From Magnetococcales bacterium (GTDB taxonomy: Bacteria; Pseudomonadota; Magnetococcia; Magnetococcales; UBA8363), in contig JADFYU010000007.1 of NCBI GenBank assembly GCA_015232865.1, forward strand, positions 1-64,000: DNA of 64,000 nucleotides, in the 5' to 3' direction. A program made the translations under genes and the position numbers. How positions within the stretch are numbered: position 1 is the first letter of the stretch; each line of letters starts with the position of its first letter. This document shows positions 37,287-47,896 of the stretch, one piece after another. The notes under the pieces are model-generated. The model saw only the letters and a program-made list of their open reading frames with translations, was not told the DNA's origin and did no database searches.

Positions 37287-37937
37287 ATGCCTCGAAACAT
37301 CGAAACCAGCCTCGACTTTCTCCGTTTCTCCCTCGGTGCTCACGTTCTACGCTTTGGTTCGTTTCGAACCAAAGCCGGTCGGGACAGCCCCTATTTTTTC
37401 AATGCCGGCCTTTTCAACTCGGGAGCCTTGATCGAACAGCTCGGCAACTACTACGCGGACACCATCATCCAAAAATGCCCACCCTTCGATCTGCTTTTCG
37501 GTCCGGCCTACAAGGGAATCCCCCTGGCGACGACCGCAGCGACCGCCCTGGCCAGACGCCATGAACGGGACGTTCCACTGGCCTACAATCGAAAAGAGGC
37601 CAAAGATCATGGGGAGGGAGGAAATCTGGTCGGCGCTCCGGTTGAAGGCCGGGTTTTGATCATTGATGACGTTATCAGCGCCGGAACCTCCATTCGAGAG
37701 TCAGCCGGATGGATCGAGCAGGCCGGCGCAGCCGTGGCCGGTGTCGTCATCGCACTGGATCGCCAGGAAAAAGGAACCGGAAACCAAAGCGCTGTACAGG
37801 AGGTGGAGCAAATGCTGGGAGTGCCCGTCATCGCCATCGCTCAACTGACCGACCTCATCAGACTGCTGGAGAATGATCCGAGCCAAGTCGGAACCTTGGC
37901 CGCCATACACGAGTATAGAGACCGTTACGGAGCTTAG
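37287..37937 (+). CDS. pyrE: Orotate phosphoribosyltransferase
   Basis: A 216-residue enzyme of pyrimidine synthesis that makes orotidine monophosphate from orotate and PRPP. FGSFRTKAGRDSPYFFNAG, GPAYKGIPLA, YNRKEAKDHGEGG (the flexible catalytic loop) and the PRPP motif IIDDVISAGTSIRE are complete. AAAGGAAA lies before the ATG. This is the form common in gamma- and deep alphaproteobacteria. A hairpin terminator follows 34 bases after the stop. Confidence 0.96.
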   Translation: MPRNIETSLDFLRFSLGAHVLRFGSFRTKAGRDSPYFFNAGLFNSGALIEQLGNYYADTIIQKCPPFDLLFGPAYKGIPLATTAATALARRHERDVPLAYNRKEAKDHGEGGNLVGAPVEGRVLIIDDVISAGTSIRESAGWIEQAGAAVAGVVIALDRQEKGTGNQSAVQEVEQMLGVPVIAIAQLTDLIRLLENDPSQVGTLAAIHEYRDRYGA

Positions 37938-37971
37938 ATCAGGGAAAGAGACCCGGACGACCGGCCAAAAC

Positions 37972-38002
37972 AGAAGGTGCGGAGAAACCCTCCGCACCTT
38001 CT
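37972..38002. terminator. Bidirectional hairpin between pyrE and a convergent gene
   Basis: A 13-bp perfect stem (AGAAGGTGCGGAG / CTCCGCACCTTCT) with a 5-base loop. On the minus strand it is followed by GTTTTGG; on the plus strand there is no T run. It probably ends the minus-strand gene 38042-38527 and perhaps pyrE. Confidence 0.65.
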
Positions 38003-38041
38003 GGAATAGACAACCCGTTCCGATCAATCAGGCCGATTGAA

Positions 38042-38527
38042 TCAGCGACACTCTTTTAGGGATTTGACCGCTTTACCACTTCCAGACAGGGAAACGGTGT
38101 ATTTATAGTTGTTGCCAGCCGCATTGGAAAAGCGGATGACCATCTCACGTTTTCTAGCCACATTGGTCAGCAGATCGCTGGTGGACTCCAGATATTGCCA
38201 GGCCCAATAACCGTCTTTTTGAGCCGCATCCAGAACAAAGGAGACGTTTACGGGTTTGTTTTTATCAAACTGGACCTGAATTTTACGGTGAGCCAGTCCG
38301 ATGGACTCTTTTTGAGTAAAAAACTCGCCGTAATAATCGTCGGTCGGGAACAAGGCCAAAATGGCACTGGGCTGTTTCTTGCCATAGTGGAGAGCAATTT
38401 CCAATTTGCAGGTTCCCTCTACCTTGCGAACCGTATACCGACCATCTTGATAGAACACGTCACTGGCACTCAACTCCCCCCAAGGAAATAAAACCGCCAA
38501 CAACGCTAGGATAATGGAAAAACGCAT
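38042..38527 (-). CDS. Periplasmic hypothetical protein
   Basis: A 161-residue exported protein with a clear signal peptide (MRFSIILALLAVLFPWGELSAS, cleavage likely after SAS). The mature part is beta-rich with two Cys (GTCKLEI and the C-terminal ECR), which could form a disulphide. IALHYGKKQPSAILALFP and NAAGNNYKYTVSLSGSGKA recur in secreted one-domain proteins of the kind related to invasion locus B, but I cannot assign it. The start at 38527 has AGGAG 8 bases upstream. It converges with pyrE. Confidence 0.65.
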   Translation of the reverse strand: MRFSIILALLAVLFPWGELSASDVFYQDGRYTVRKVEGTCKLEIALHYGKKQPSAILALFPTDDYYGEFFTQKESIGLAHRKIQVQFDKNKPVNVSFVLDAAQKDGYWAWQYLESTSDLLTNVARKREMVIRFSNAAGNNYKYTVSLSGSGKAVKSLKECR

Positions 38528-38899
38528 CCTTAAAACTCCTATTTTTGTGAGATTGAAACCAATACCGGAAACCACGCTTCCCTAATTTTTTGAAACTCTC
38601 GAAATATTTATATATATTCCGAAGATTCCCCGTCCTGCAAATTATTTAAGGAAACGCGCCCCTTTTTCTTCCGTCTGAATCAGATTATTGTAACCTATAC
38701 TGGATTGGGTCGCCAGCCATTTTCAACTTTTGCACTATTTTATTTACTTGTAAGTTGAGAGAATTCCCACAGGATCTCTCTGAGCTTGAAAAAAAATAAA
38801 ACCCGGAGCGGGGGGGGGATTTTTGGGCATTCGTAGTCGGATTTCATCTTTTCACAAGCTCTCTGTCAATCTTTAGATTTTGGAACATGGATATTTATC
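38528..38899. other. Intergenic region upstream of metH
   Basis: A 372-base divergent spacer. It is AT-rich near 38600-38640 and has a G9 tract at about 38809-38818 within AACCCGGAGC(G)n. I looked for cobalamin, SAM and SAH riboswitch landmarks before metH and recognised none. A strong ribosome site for metH is not evident. No gene is supported. Confidence 0.4.
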
Positions 38900-41800
38900 A
38901 TGACTGTCTCTGTAGAACGCACCACCCGGTTTCTTGAACTGTTGTCGGAACGCATTTTGGTACTCGATGGCGCCATGGGGACCATGATTCAACGCCACCA
39001 GTTGACCGAAGCCGACTTCAGGGGAGAACGGTTTATAGACCACCCAGCCGACCTGATCGGCAACAACGACCTGCTTTGCCTGACCAAGCCGGATATTATC
39101 AGTGGTATTCACACGGCCTACCTGGAGGCCGGAGCCGATCTGTTGGAGACCAACACCTTTAACGCCAACGCCATCGCCCTGGCCGACTACGATCTGTCGG
39201 ATCTGGCGTTCGAAATCAACAAAGCCGCCGCCGCTCTGGCCCGGAAAGCCGCCGACGAAGCCGAGTCTAAAAATCCGCACAAGCCCCGTTTCGTGGCCGG
39301 CGTTCTCGGCCCCACCAACCGCACCGCCTCCATCTCTCCAGACGTCAACAACCCCGGCTTTCGCAACGTCTCCTTCGATGAGTTGGTGGCGGCCTATCAA
39401 ACCGCCATTCAAGGGTTGTTGGAGGGGGGAGCTGATCTGCTTCTGGTGGAGACCATCTTCGACACCCTGAACGCCAAAGCCGCCCTGTTTGCCATCACCG
39501 ACTATAACGAACGTCACCAAACCACCTTGCCGGTCATGATCTCTGGAACCATCACCGACGCCAGCGGTCGAACACTGTCCGGGCAGACCGTCGAAGCCTT
39601 TTGGAACGCGTTGAGCCATGCCAACCCCATTACTTTCGGTTTCAACTGCGCCCTGGGTGCCGATCAACTTCGCCCTCACCTGGCGGAACTGAGCCGGATT
39701 GCCGAAACCCGGATCTCCGTCCACCCCAATGCCGGACTGCCCAATGAGCTGGGTGAGTATGACGAATCCCCCCAAGCCATGGCGGAAAAAATTCGCGAGT
39801 TTGCCACATCCGGCCTGGTCAATCTGGTCGGTGGCTGCTGCGGAACCCAACCGGAACACATTCGAGCCATCAGTGAGGCGGTCGCTGGAATCACCCCACG
39901 CACCCCCCCGACCATCTCCCCGCGCTGCCGGCTGAGCGGATTGGAACCTTTCAACATTACCGATGAGTCGCTGTTCGTCAATGTCGGCGAGCGAACCAAC
40001 GTCGCCGGTTCGCGCCGTTTTGCCCGACTGATCCGGGAAGAGAACCACGATGAGGCGTTGGATGTGGCACTCAAACAGATTGAAGAGGGGGCGTCGGTCA
40101 TCGACATCAACATGGATGATGCCATGCTGGATGCCAAAGCCGACATGGTCCGGTTTCTCAACCTGATCGCCGCCGAACCGGACATCTCCCGCGTGCCGGT
40201 CATGATCGACTCTTCCAAGTGGGAAGTATTGGAGGCGGGCCTCAAAACCCTTCAAGGCAAGGGGATCGTCAACTCCATCAGCCTGAAGGAGGGGGAGGAA
40301 GTTTTCCTGAAGCAGGCCCGTTTGGCCCGTCGATATGGTGCGGCGGTCCTGGTCATGGCCTTCGATGAGTCCGGCCAGGCCGATACCCTTCAACGACGGA
40401 TCGACATTTGCGCCCGCGCCTACAAGCTGCTGACCGAAGCCATTCATTTTCCTCCGGGAGAGATCATCTTCGATCCGAACATCTTTGCCGTCGCCACCGG
40501 CATCGACGGACACAACCGCTATGCCCTGGACTTTTTTGCGGCCAGCCGATGGATCAAGGCCAACCTGCCGGGGGCCAAGATCAGCGGCGGCGTCAGCAAC
40601 GTCTCTTTTTCGTTTCGGGGCAACAATCCGGTTCGCGAAGCCATGCACGCCGCCTTTCTCTATCATGCGGTCAAAGCCGGAATGGATATGGGAATCGTCA
40701 ATGCCGGACAACTGGCTCTTTATGAAGAGATTCCACAGCAATTGCGGGAGCGGGTGGAGGATGTTCTGCTCGATCGACGTCCGGACGCCACCGACCGACT
40801 GCTGGAGATTGCCGATACCGTTCGAGAGCAGGAAAGCGGTATCGACAAGGTGGAAAAATGCGCCGAATGGCGGAGCCTGCCGGTAAACGAACGGCTGACC
40901 CATGCCATGGTCAAGGGAATCACCGAATTTATCGAGGCCGACGTCGAAGAGGCCCGACAGTTGGCCGACCATCCCCTGAGCGTCGTCGAGGGTCCGCTGA
41001 TGGCCGGCATGAATCGGGTCGGCGATCTGTTCGGCGACGGTCGGATGTTTCTGCCCCAGGTAGTCAAAAGCGCACGGGTGATGAAAAAGGCCGTGGCGGT
41101 CCTCATCCCCTACATCGAAGCCAGCCAGACCAAAGGAACCAGCAGCAGCAAGGGTAAAATCCTGCTGGCGACGGTCAAGGGGGATGTCCACGATATCGGC
41201 AAGAATATCGTCAAGGTGGTTCTCCAATGCAATAATTTTGAGGTGATCGACCTGGGCGTCATGGTGGCCGGCGATACGATCCTTCAAAGAGCCAGAGACG
41301 AAAAGGTCGATATCATTGGCCTCTCCGGCCTGATCACCCCATCCCTGGAACAGATGGCCCTGATTGCCCAGGAGATGGAGCGCACCAACATGACCCTCCC
41401 CTTGATGGTCGGTGGTGCCACCACCTCTCCCCTACATACGGCTGTCAAGATTTCCAACCACTACAGCGGCCCCACCGTCCAGGTCAAGGACGCCTCCCGT
41501 GCGGTGGGGATTGCCAGCGATCTGCTGGATAAAAACCGACGCGAGGCGACCTTTGCCGCCATACGTCAGGAGCAGGACAAACTGCGGCAGCGGTATGCCC
41601 AAAAACGCAAACCGACCACCGGCTTGAAGCAGGCACGCAACAACCGCTTCCAAACCGATTGGTCCTCTTTTCCCCCTCCCCGGCCCACCACCTTCGAGCG
41701 CCAAGTCATTCAAGATCTGCCTCTGGAATCCCTGAAGGGGTTTATCGACTGGACCCCCTTTTTTCACACCTGGCAGATGAGCGGCCATTATCCCGAAATT

Positions 41801-42604
41801 CTTCAGGATGAGAAAAAAGGGGCTGAAGCTCAAAAATTGTTTGACGACGCCCAACTCTGGCTGGATCGAATCATCCGGGAAAAAATCTTGACTGCCCGAG
41901 CTGTCTTTCAACTGTTTCCGGCCAACAGTCGGGAGGATGACGACATCGAGGTATACGAAAAGAACGACACCCAACACCCCATTGCCATAGTTCACACCCT
42001 GCGACAACAAGGAGTCAAACCGGAAGGACGCCCCCATTACGCCCTATCCGACTTTATCGCCCCCAAAAAAAGCGGCCTGGCTGACAGCCTGGGATTTTTT
42101 GCCGTTACCGTGGGAATCGGGCTGGATGAACAATGTCGAAAATTGGAAGATGAGGGCAATGATTACGGCTCCATCATGGTCAAATCATTGGCGGATCGCC
42201 TGACCGAAGCCTTTACCGAAAAGCTGCACCAAGAGGTCCGCAGCACCCATTGGGGCTACGCCAAGGAGGAGGTCTGGGATAACGACGATCTGATCCAGGG
42301 CAAATACCAAGGCATCCGACCGGCACCCGGCTATCCGGCCTGCCCGGACATCAGCGAAGCCGCCACCCTGTTTTCCCTGCTGGAGGTCACCGGTCAGATC
42401 GGCATCCACCTGACCGAAACCGGGGCCATGTCTCCTCAAGCGGCGGTGTGTGGCTATTATTTTTCTCACCCGCAATCACGATATTTCCGGGTTGACGGCA
42501 TTAACCGTGAACAGGTCGAGGAGTATGCCCAGCGCAAAGGAACGACGGTTGAAAGTGTCGAGAGGCTGTTGACCGCCTACCTCTCCTATGCCGATGGGGA
42601 ATAA
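38900..42604 (+). CDS. metH: Cobalamin-dependent methionine synthase
   Basis: A 1234-residue modular enzyme that methylates homocysteine from methyltetrahydrofolate through cobalamin. The homocysteine domain (1-325) has DGAMGTMIQ and the zinc ligands in GFNCALG and GGCCGT. The folate domain (about 350-620) begins [13 protein letters not shown]. The cap follows (about 650-740). The B12 domain has the cobalt-binding His in DVHDIGKN (residue about 765) and SGLITPS. The activation domain (about 930-1230) has [11 protein letters not shown] and the S-adenosylmethionine region. All modules are present at full length. Cobalamin supply and a flavodoxin-type reductant are implied. Two repeat copies follow directly. 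Confidence 0.97.
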   Translation: MTVSVERTTRFLELLSERILVLDGAMGTMIQRHQLTEADFRGERFIDHPADLIGNNDLLCLTKPDIISGIHTAYLEAGADLLETNTFNANAIALADYDLSDLAFEINKAAAALARKAADEAESKNPHKPRFVAGVLGPTNRTASISPDVNNPGFRNVSFDELVAAYQTAIQGLLEGGADLLLVETIFDTLNAKAALFAITDYNERHQTTLPVMISGTITDASGRTLSGQTVEAFWNALSHANPITFGFNCALGADQLRPHLAELSRIAETRISVHPNAGLPNELGEYDESPQAMAEKIREFATSGLVNLVGGCCGTQPEHIRAISEAVAGITPRTPPTISPRCRLSGLEPFNITDESLFVNVGERTNVAGSRRFARLIREENHDEALDVALKQIEEGASVIDINMDDAMLDAKADMVRFLNLIAAEPDISRVPVMIDSSKWEVLEAGLKTLQGKGIVNSISLKEGEEVFLKQARLARRYGAAVLVMAFDESGQADTLQRRIDICARAYKLLTEAIHFPPGEIIFDPNIFAVATGIDGHNRYALDFFAASRWIKANLPGAKISGGVSNVSFSFRGNNPVREAMHAAFLYHAVKAGMDMGIVNAGQLALYEEIPQQLRERVEDVLLDRRPDATDRLLEIADTVREQESGIDKVEKCAEWRSLPVNERLTHAMVKGITEFIEADVEEARQLADHPLSVVEGPLMAGMNRVGDLFGDGRMFLPQVVKSARVMKKAVAVLIPYIEASQTKGTSSSKGKILLATVKGDVHDIGKNIVKVVLQCNNFEVIDLGVMVAGDTILQRARDEKVDIIGLSGLITPSLEQMALIAQEMERTNMTLPLMVGGATTSPLHTAVKISNHYSGPTVQVKDASRAVGIASDLLDKNRREATFAAIRQEQDKLRQRYAQKRKPTTGLKQARNNRFQTDWSSFPPPRPTTFERQVIQDLPLESLKGFIDWTPFFHTWQMSGHYPEILQDEKKGAEAQKLFDDAQLWLDRIIREKILTARAVFQLFPANSREDDDIEVYEKNDTQHPIAIVHTLRQQGVKPEGRPHYALSDFIAPKKSGLADSLGFFAVTVGIGLDEQCRKLEDEGNDYGSIMVKSLADRLTEAFTEKLHQEVRSTHWGYAKEEVWDNDDLIQGKYQGIRPAPGYPACPDISEAATLFSLLEVTGQIGIHLTETGAMSPQAAVCGYYFSHPQSRYFRVDGINREQVEEYAQRKGTTVESVERLLTAYLSYADGE

Positions 42605-42605
42605 A

Positions 42606-42654
42606 CCCAGAAGCGGCGGTTGGCGGTGCGTGCCGACAACCGCCGCTTCCAGGA
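42606..42654. repeat. Dispersed palindromic repeat, short hairpin copy
   Basis: It begins one base after the metH stop. Arms are CCCAGAAGCGGCGGTTGGCGG and CCGACAACCGCCGCTTCCAGG, a nearly perfect hairpin with inner GCGGCGGTTG/CAACCGCCGC. The arms differ from the usual TTCGGCAG core (AGCGGCGG instead) but both sides changed together, so pairing is kept. Confidence 0.75.
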
Positions 42655-42680
42655 TAAAGACAAATGGCTTGACGGTTCAA

Positions 42681-42846
42681 CCTAGATTCGGCAGTTGGAA
42701 GTGCGTAAGCGCGGTGCAACATATTGGTTTATCTGGTGAACTGGAAAAAATCGAAGTCACCTTATTGGTGATGAGACTTTTTTCCAGTTCACCAGGTGAA
42801 TCAAGAGGTTGTGCCGATTGCGTGCTTACAACTGCCGTATCTAGGT
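42681..42846. repeat. Dispersed palindromic repeat, long copy
   Basis: The best-preserved long copy. Outer arms are CCTAGATTCGGCAGTTG and CAACTGCCGTATCTAGG. Next inwards come GTGCGTAAGC/GCGTGCTTAC, then CTGGTGAACTGGAAAAA/TTTTTTCCAGTTCACCAGGT, with GTCACCTTATTGGTGAT at the centre. GGTTCAACC occurs at both outer edges (42674-42682 and 42844-42852). The right end overlaps the stop codon of the minus-strand gene 42847-43152. Confidence 0.85.
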
Positions 42847-43152
42847 TCAACCCCACCAAGTCACGTTGGGATCGGGCCGAACATCAAACCGGACGGTCGA
42901 ACGACCGTCCGGGCGGTTTTTGCTCGCCTCTTGCTGAATTTCCAAGAGCGCTTGCCGAGCCAGATAGTCGGCAATATGCCGGCACCACTCCTGTTTTTTT
43001 GCCTTTAACGACACCGATCCAACCACAACCACCGTCTGTTCAATCAGATCCACCTCGACAACCACACCACCCTTGAGGGTCAATTCGACCCCGATTGGCA
43101 CCTTTCCCTGCCAACGAATGGTGTGGGAGACGACACCGGAGGAGGCGTTCAT
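42847..43152 (-). CDS. Hypothetical protein coupled to yhbY
   Basis: A 101-residue protein of unknown function. The first 50 residues are Val/Gly-rich and probably beta-stranded (PIGVELTLKGGVVVEVDLIE). Then comes a basic helix with one Cys (KAKKQEWCRHIADYLARQAL) and a polar tail ending TWWG. Its ATG overlaps the yhbY stop by four bases (ATGA), so it is translationally coupled to that gene. A role linked to ribosome assembly is only suggested by this arrangement. Confidence 0.55.
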   Translation of the reverse strand: MNASSGVVSHTIRWQGKVPIGVELTLKGGVVVEVDLIEQTVVVVGSVSLKAKKQEWCRHIADYLARQALLEIQQEASKNRPDGRSTVRFDVRPDPNVTWWG

Positions 43153-43457
43153 GATTTTGTCGGCACCTGAATGGTGCGTTTTTCTGGATTTGGGTGGGGT
43201 CGGTATAAAAGGGCCATATGACCGATCATCCCGACCTGAACACTATCACTTTGCTCAACAAGCTGGGCCGACAGCTCTTTTTTCTCCAATTTATGGTCAT
43301 TAAACCGGACCTTGATCAACTCATGGTCCGCCAAAGCCTGCCTGACAAAATCCAAGACCGTCGGCGTCACCCCTTCCCGACCGATCAAAACCAGCGGCTT
43401 GAGTCCGTGAGCCAGACCCCTGAGATATTTTTTTTGAAAACCTTTCAAGACCAGCAT
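43149..43457 (-). CDS. yhbY: YhbY/CRS1 family RNA-binding protein
   Basis: A 102-residue CRM-domain protein associated with pre-50S ribosomal particles. KGFQKKYLRGLAHGLKPLVLIGREGVTP has the family's (R/K)...AH.L.P....G..G pattern, then ELIKVRFNDHK and GMIGHMALLYRP close the domain. ACGAGA lies before the ATG. In many bacteria yhbY is next to rlmE-ftsH; here it is instead followed by a four-base-overlapping unknown gene. Confidence 0.9.
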   Translation of the reverse strand: MLVLKGFQKKYLRGLAHGLKPLVLIGREGVTPTVLDFVRQALADHELIKVRFNDHKLEKKELSAQLVEQSDSVQVGMIGHMALLYRPHPNPEKRTIQVPTKS

Positions 43458-43674
43458 TCTCGTTCCTTATTTGTATAACCAAACAATAATAAAATGAATT
43501 TTTTTTTAGAGCAATCCAACATACCGATTTGTCAAAAAATAAACTTGGTAAAGATAGACGCACACTTCAACGTTCGTTAAACTGATTAATGAAAAAAAAA
43601 TAGAGTGAAGAGAGCCCAAACAGCAAGCCAAACTCAACGGAACCATTTTTCGGGATCATGATAAGAGAGTCAAC

Positions 43675-46600
43675 ATGAACCGCTTTGATCGTTTATCGAC
43701 CGGCATGAAGGTCAGTCTAAGCTTTGGCGTTATCGGACTCTTTTTTCTTTTGGCGACGCTCCACTATCAAAAGCTGGTCATGGATCACCGAGAGCAGATT
43801 ACGACACTCTCCCAAGCGGCCCAAACACTCGCCGACAGCCAGCAATCTCAACTCAATCGACCACTGGAAAACCGGTTGAAACAGGGGTTGAACCTGGTCA
43901 AGGAGCAACGAGACTACATCAAGAGACAACAAACGGCACTGACAGATCGGGAAAATCGTCTCAGCCAACTACAAAATCCACAGCGGATGATGCCGGAGCC
44001 GACCGGGAAGGTCAAGCCTCTACCCCCGCAGGGAAAACCGCTTCAGCCGGAGAAAACAGATCAAGCCGATATGACGGCCGATTGGTCGCTACTGAAAAAA
44101 CTGTTACTCAACGTCATGGATGACCTCGACAACTACCAGAACCAGCCAAAACCACAGGTGGCTGACGAGTTACTCTCCTCTCTGCAAGAGATTGACCGGG
44201 AGTTGATCAGGCAGTCAAACTTTCCCACCTATCTGGGACGCAAAACCGCCCTATCCCAACACATTAAAAGCGCCCGGACTTTGCTGAGCAATCCAAGCCA
44301 AGTCGATTCAAAAATAATGACCGTTCATCCGGTTACCTCCAAAACCCAGTTAGATCAAGCCGCCAGACAACTCAAACAGGCTTTCGCTCCCTTTGATCTG
44401 GATCAAATCCGCGCCCAGGTGATGGTCATTCGCCGCATGGAAAAAGAGTATCGTCTGCACTGGAAGGTTCGGTTTCGTGAGGATCATGTGGTCAAAATGG
44501 GCCTGCTGAAGAATTTTCTTGGCTCAGAGGGTCGTTCTTTTCCAGAGATTGACAACAGATTAAATCGTTACAACAGCGCATTTACACAATTCATCGATGA
44601 AAACCTGCATGGACCAGCCACACCGCAGACCATCCGGGAGATGAATCGTTCGGGACAGGAGTTGGAGCAGTACATCGAAAGCCGCTGGGTGGCTGACAGT
44701 TTCAGACTGGTCAATTCCCTTTTGCAACAGGCCAAACAGGAGGACGACTCCGGCGTCGAGAAAATCGTCGGAAAACTGATTCAAGCCATTGATGGCTCCC
44801 GAATCGGAATTTTTCAACAAAACCATCTGAAAAAAATTCTCTACAGCTATTTTTCCGCCTTTAGAAATCGGGAAACGACGATCACCGTCCAGGCTGACTA
44901 TTCCTCTTTGCCTGCGTCAAATCCGGCGGAAATTGGTCAACGGTTATTGCCCTTATACCAGCAGATCGTCCTGACCCTTGACGATCTGAAACAACCAAGC
45001 CCGACGCCGACAAAAGTCGACCCGATGGTCAAGGTCCCGGAAATGACCGTTTCCGACTCCATGGAGGCCCGACCCAGCCAGACAAAGGAGCACGACACCC
45101 CTCTTTACCAGCCCGGCCCCTTGCCACAAGTCGATTCCAGCCTGTTCGACAATCCAAGCCAACCCCTTGGCACAGTTGACGTCAACCCGGCCCTACAGCA
45201 GGTGCTGCAAAAGAGAGCCTCGCTCAACCCGCCCCCCTGGACCCTGACCCCCTATTGGCTCGCCGTCTCCCTGGCCCTGCTCGGCGTAATCGCCTGGCTG
45301 ACCGGCAGGACCATCGATTCCGGCCCCAAACAGTTGCTTCTGGCCTTGAAAAACCTGAACAGCGGTCGCGGCCTTACCGAATTCATTCAACAGTCAGCCA
45401 GTGGTTCAACCCTCCTGGCAGAGTTGGCCCAAGAGGTTTGCACTCTGGTGGATCGGGCCGAAACCGTCAACACCTTTACCGGCTACAAGAGCGAGCAGCT
45501 TTCAACATCCGTTATGGAACTGGTCAGCCTTTCGACCCAATTGGCCCGCCAGAACCAAACCTTGAAAAACCAAAGCGAGCAGGCCGCCAAAAGCACAGAT
45601 CAACTCTCTTCCGAGCTTGATTCAACCGCCGATGAGAATCGGGTAACTACGGCTTTACTGGCGCAAATCGCTGAAACAACCGCTCAGATCGAACAAAGCC
45701 TCTCCTTTCTGGCCAGCAAGATTCTCGAAACCGACACCCTGCTTGACGGCATCAACCAAACGACGGATCAAAACAACCAGCAGATGAGCAGTATCCAAGA
45801 GGCCGCTCGGCAGGCCGATATTTACATCGACCAAACCGCCGACGTTCTGAACAGAATCGTCGAGGATCTCAAACAGACAAAAACCCGATTGGCAACCGCC
45901 AACCAGGAATCCGAAACCGCTCAGGATCTGGCCCGGAACAACAGCCGGATGATGGAACAGTTGAGTCAATCGGCGCAGGAGATCGGCGAGGTGGTGGTAT
46001 TGATCAACGCCATTGCCGAACAGACCAATATGCTGGCTCTGAACGCCTCGGTCGAAGCAGCCGGGGCCGGAGAGTACGGCAAGGGCTTTTCGGTCGTTGC
46101 CAATGAGGTGAAGGAACTTGCCAGACAGACCGCACTGGCCACCCAACTGATCGATGACAAGGCCGACGATATCCAGACTCAATCCAAGGAGATGAAAGAG
46201 CAGGCCACTCTGATCTGTACTCGAATCGATCGGGTCAATCAATCCAATCAGCAGATCGCTCAGGCTCTAAACCAGCAGGAGGGAATGGTGACGACCATTT
46301 TCGATACGGTCAACAAGATTGCCAATCAAAACCGACAGACGACCCAACTGGCCGGTGATACATCGGAAAATCTTGCTCGTACCAATCAACAACTGGTGGA
46401 GCTATCGGATAACACCGATCATCTGAAACAGACCATTGAGCAAACCACCAAAGGGGTCGAAAGCCTGAGCCAAATGAACCAAAGCAGCCTGAATCAGACC
46501 AATCAGACCGGAATCCAGGTCTCTCGCATGACCGAATTCGCCCAGCAGGTCACGCCGACGCTGACCAGCCTGACCGATCAGGCCGACTCGCTTTTGGCTA

Positions 46601-46704
46601 CCGGGCAAAAAATTGATTTACAGACCCAAGCCATCGTGAAGGTTTTGACAGAATTGAAACAGGAGACGCAAACATTCGGTTTTCAACCTGACAATTCAAT
46701 CTGA
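43675..46704 (+). CDS. Methyl-accepting chemotaxis protein with a very large sensor region
   Basis: A 1009-residue receptor. TM1 is at about residues 13-30 and TM2 at about 525-545 ([16 protein letters not shown]). About 490 residues lie between them, much larger than the usual 150-280; this part is Gln/Lys-rich and helical, with Pro-rich linkers, and I recognise no Cache or 4HB pattern. No clear HAMP follows TM2. The signalling hairpin (about 770-830) has the conserved tip [20 protein letters not shown] and [20 protein letters not shown]. It should signal to CheA/CheW. No che genes are nearby. AAGAGAG is near the start. Confidence 0.9.
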   Translation: MNRFDRLSTGMKVSLSFGVIGLFFLLATLHYQKLVMDHREQITTLSQAAQTLADSQQSQLNRPLENRLKQGLNLVKEQRDYIKRQQTALTDRENRLSQLQNPQRMMPEPTGKVKPLPPQGKPLQPEKTDQADMTADWSLLKKLLLNVMDDLDNYQNQPKPQVADELLSSLQEIDRELIRQSNFPTYLGRKTALSQHIKSARTLLSNPSQVDSKIMTVHPVTSKTQLDQAARQLKQAFAPFDLDQIRAQVMVIRRMEKEYRLHWKVRFREDHVVKMGLLKNFLGSEGRSFPEIDNRLNRYNSAFTQFIDENLHGPATPQTIREMNRSGQELEQYIESRWVADSFRLVNSLLQQAKQEDDSGVEKIVGKLIQAIDGSRIGIFQQNHLKKILYSYFSAFRNRETTITVQADYSSLPASNPAEIGQRLLPLYQQIVLTLDDLKQPSPTPTKVDPMVKVPEMTVSDSMEARPSQTKEHDTPLYQPGPLPQVDSSLFDNPSQPLGTVDVNPALQQVLQKRASLNPPPWTLTPYWLAVSLALLGVIAWLTGRTIDSGPKQLLLALKNLNSGRGLTEFIQQSASGSTLLAELAQEVCTLVDRAETVNTFTGYKSEQLSTSVMELVSLSTQLARQNQTLKNQSEQAAKSTDQLSSELDSTADENRVTTALLAQIAETTAQIEQSLSFLASKILETDTLLDGINQTTDQNNQQMSSIQEAARQADIYIDQTADVLNRIVEDLKQTKTRLATANQESETAQDLARNNSRMMEQLSQSAQEIGEVVVLINAIAEQTNMLALNASVEAAGAGEYGKGFSVVANEVKELARQTALATQLIDDKADDIQTQSKEMKEQATLICTRIDRVNQSNQQIAQALNQQEGMVTTIFDTVNKIANQNRQTTQLAGDTSENLARTNQQLVELSDNTDHLKQTIEQTTKGVESLSQMNQSSLNQTNQTGIQVSRMTEFAQQVTPTLTSLTDQADSLLATGQKIDLQTQAIVKVLTELKQETQTFGFQPDNSI

Positions 46705-46767
46705 ATTCGGCAGTCAAACCTATAATCGGCCGTTGACGGCTCCTGCCGGCAACAGCCAAATCTGGAA
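46699..46767. repeat. Dispersed palindromic repeat copy beginning in a stop codon
   Basis: CTGAATTCGGCAG begins within the final codons of the chemoreceptor gene, so the TGA stop is part of the repeat arm. The right end is GCAACAGCCAAATCTGG. The inner pair GGCCGTTGACGG and CCTGCCGGCAAC is imperfect. Confidence 0.6.
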
Positions 46768-46790
46768 CAAACAGGCTCAGGAGTCTAAAT

Positions 46791-47168
46791 GTGAACGAAA
46801 GATGTCGTCTGGACAAATGGCTGTGGGCCGCCCGATTTTTCAAAACCCGAACCTTGGCAACCGAGGCAATCAATGGCGGCAAGGTCCACCTCAATGGCGA
46901 TCGCTGCAAACCGGGCCGGGCACTGTCGGTGGGTGAGGTGTTGGAAATCCGCAAAGGCCCCTTCGTCTACATCATCACGATTCAGGCCCTGTCCGATCGA
47001 CGCGGACCCTATAAAGAGGCGATATTGCTCTATGAGGAGAGCCAGGAGAGTATCGGACGCAGAGAACGGGTCCAGGAGGGTTTGAAAGCGCAGATCCGGC
47101 CCGTTCCCGGTGGCAGGCCGACAAAAAAAGATCGCCGAAATTACACCAAAGCCTGGCCGTCAGAATAA
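46791..47168 (+). CDS. hslR: Hsp15-type S4-domain ribosome-associated protein
   Basis: A 125-residue S4 RNA-binding protein. Hsp15 of E. coli binds stalled 50S subunits that carry nascent chains. The S4 core RLDKWLWAARFFKTRTLATE and INGGKVHLNGDRCKPG is complete. The tail, basic and disordered (PVPGGRPTKKDRRNYTKAW), matches the family end. It starts with GTG, with CAGGAG 7 bases upstream. A long repeat copy starts immediately after the stop and a convergent fur gene lies beyond. Confidence 0.92.
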   Translation: MNERCRLDKWLWAARFFKTRTLATEAINGGKVHLNGDRCKPGRALSVGEVLEIRKGPFVYIITIQALSDRRGPYKEAILLYEESQESIGRRERVQEGLKAQIRPVPGGRPTKKDRRNYTKAWPSE

Positions 47169-47312
47169 TCCAAATTCGGCAGTTGAACGGGTGTAGCTGG
47201 TGCAATTGGAGTAAAACGCAGTCGCCTTATTGGTGATCAAGCATTTTTTTAATTCGTCCGGTCGATCAGAAGGTAGGGAGACGTGCATGGGTTCAACTGC
47301 CGAATTCAGGAT
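47169..47312. repeat. Dispersed palindromic repeat, long copy
   Basis: It begins directly after the hslR TAA. Arms are TCCAAATTCGGCAGTTGAAC and GTTCAACTGCCGAATTCAGG, paired over about 20 bases. The core keeps GCTGGTGCAATTGGAGTAAAA, CAGTCGCCTTATTGGTGATCA and CGATCAGAAGGT from the family. It fills the gap between the convergent hslR and fur genes. Confidence 0.85.
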
Positions 47313-47351
47313 AATATGGTCCGCAGTCTTGAATCAGGATGGCGAAAAAAA

Positions 47352-47786
47352 TCAACCGTTGTGGGTTCGATTGGGACACTCAGCGTTCAGGCAGTCGGCA
47401 TAGATGTAGAGGGCATGATCCTGAACCGAGAATCCTTTTTCCGCAGCCACCTCCTTCTGGCGCTTTTCAATGACTTCATCCATGAACTCCACCACTTTTC
47501 CGCACTCCAGACAGACCAGATGGTCATGGTGGTGGCCCTGGTTCAACTCAAAAATGGCCTTGCCGGTTTCGAAATGGTGACGTTGCAACAACCCGGCATG
47601 CTCAAACTGGGTTAAAACCCGATAGATGGTGGCCAGACCGATTTCGTCTCCGTCGGAGAGAAACTTTTTATAGACATCCTCAGCGGTAAAGTGACTTCCG
47701 GCCTCGGACAAAAAAAGTTCGAGAACACGCATACGTGGAAGCGTTGCCTTTAATCCAGCCTTTTTGAGATTGTTGTTCGTTATCAT
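47352..47786 (-). CDS. fur: Ferric uptake regulator Fur
   Basis: A 144-residue metal-sensing repressor. The winged helix is at LKATLPRMRVLELFL and GLATIYRVLTQFEHAGLL. The metal-site pattern HHHDHLVCLECGKVVEF follows, and a second Cys pair (CLNAECP) near the C-terminus completes the structural zinc site. Overall length and order match Fur rather than Irr, Zur or PerR. A 16-base palindrome about 110 bases upstream may be its own operator. Confidence 0.95.
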   Translation of the reverse strand: MITNNNLKKAGLKATLPRMRVLELFLSEAGSHFTAEDVYKKFLSDGDEIGLATIYRVLTQFEHAGLLQRHHFETGKAIFELNQGHHHDHLVCLECGKVVEFMDEVIEKRQKEVAAEKGFSVQDHALYIYADCLNAECPNRTHNG

Positions 47787-47896
47787 AAGGATCTCATCCT
47801 GAAACTATTTTTTGAGTCGTCTGTCTCAATAACCACAAAGGGGGAGCCAATCATTAAACAGCTTGATCGGAACAAAACCCAACCGGGTGATTGGAG

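Noticed and set aside
38528..38899. Cobalamin, SAM or SAH riboswitch before metH
   Set aside because: I searched by eye for the conserved boxes and found none; the region has only AT-rich sequence and a G tract.
38873..41287. An 804-codon open frame antisense to metH
   Set aside because: It mirrors a certain metH; composition is low-complexity (Gly/Asp/Gln-rich) with no ribosome site, which is typical of shadows of codon-biased genes.
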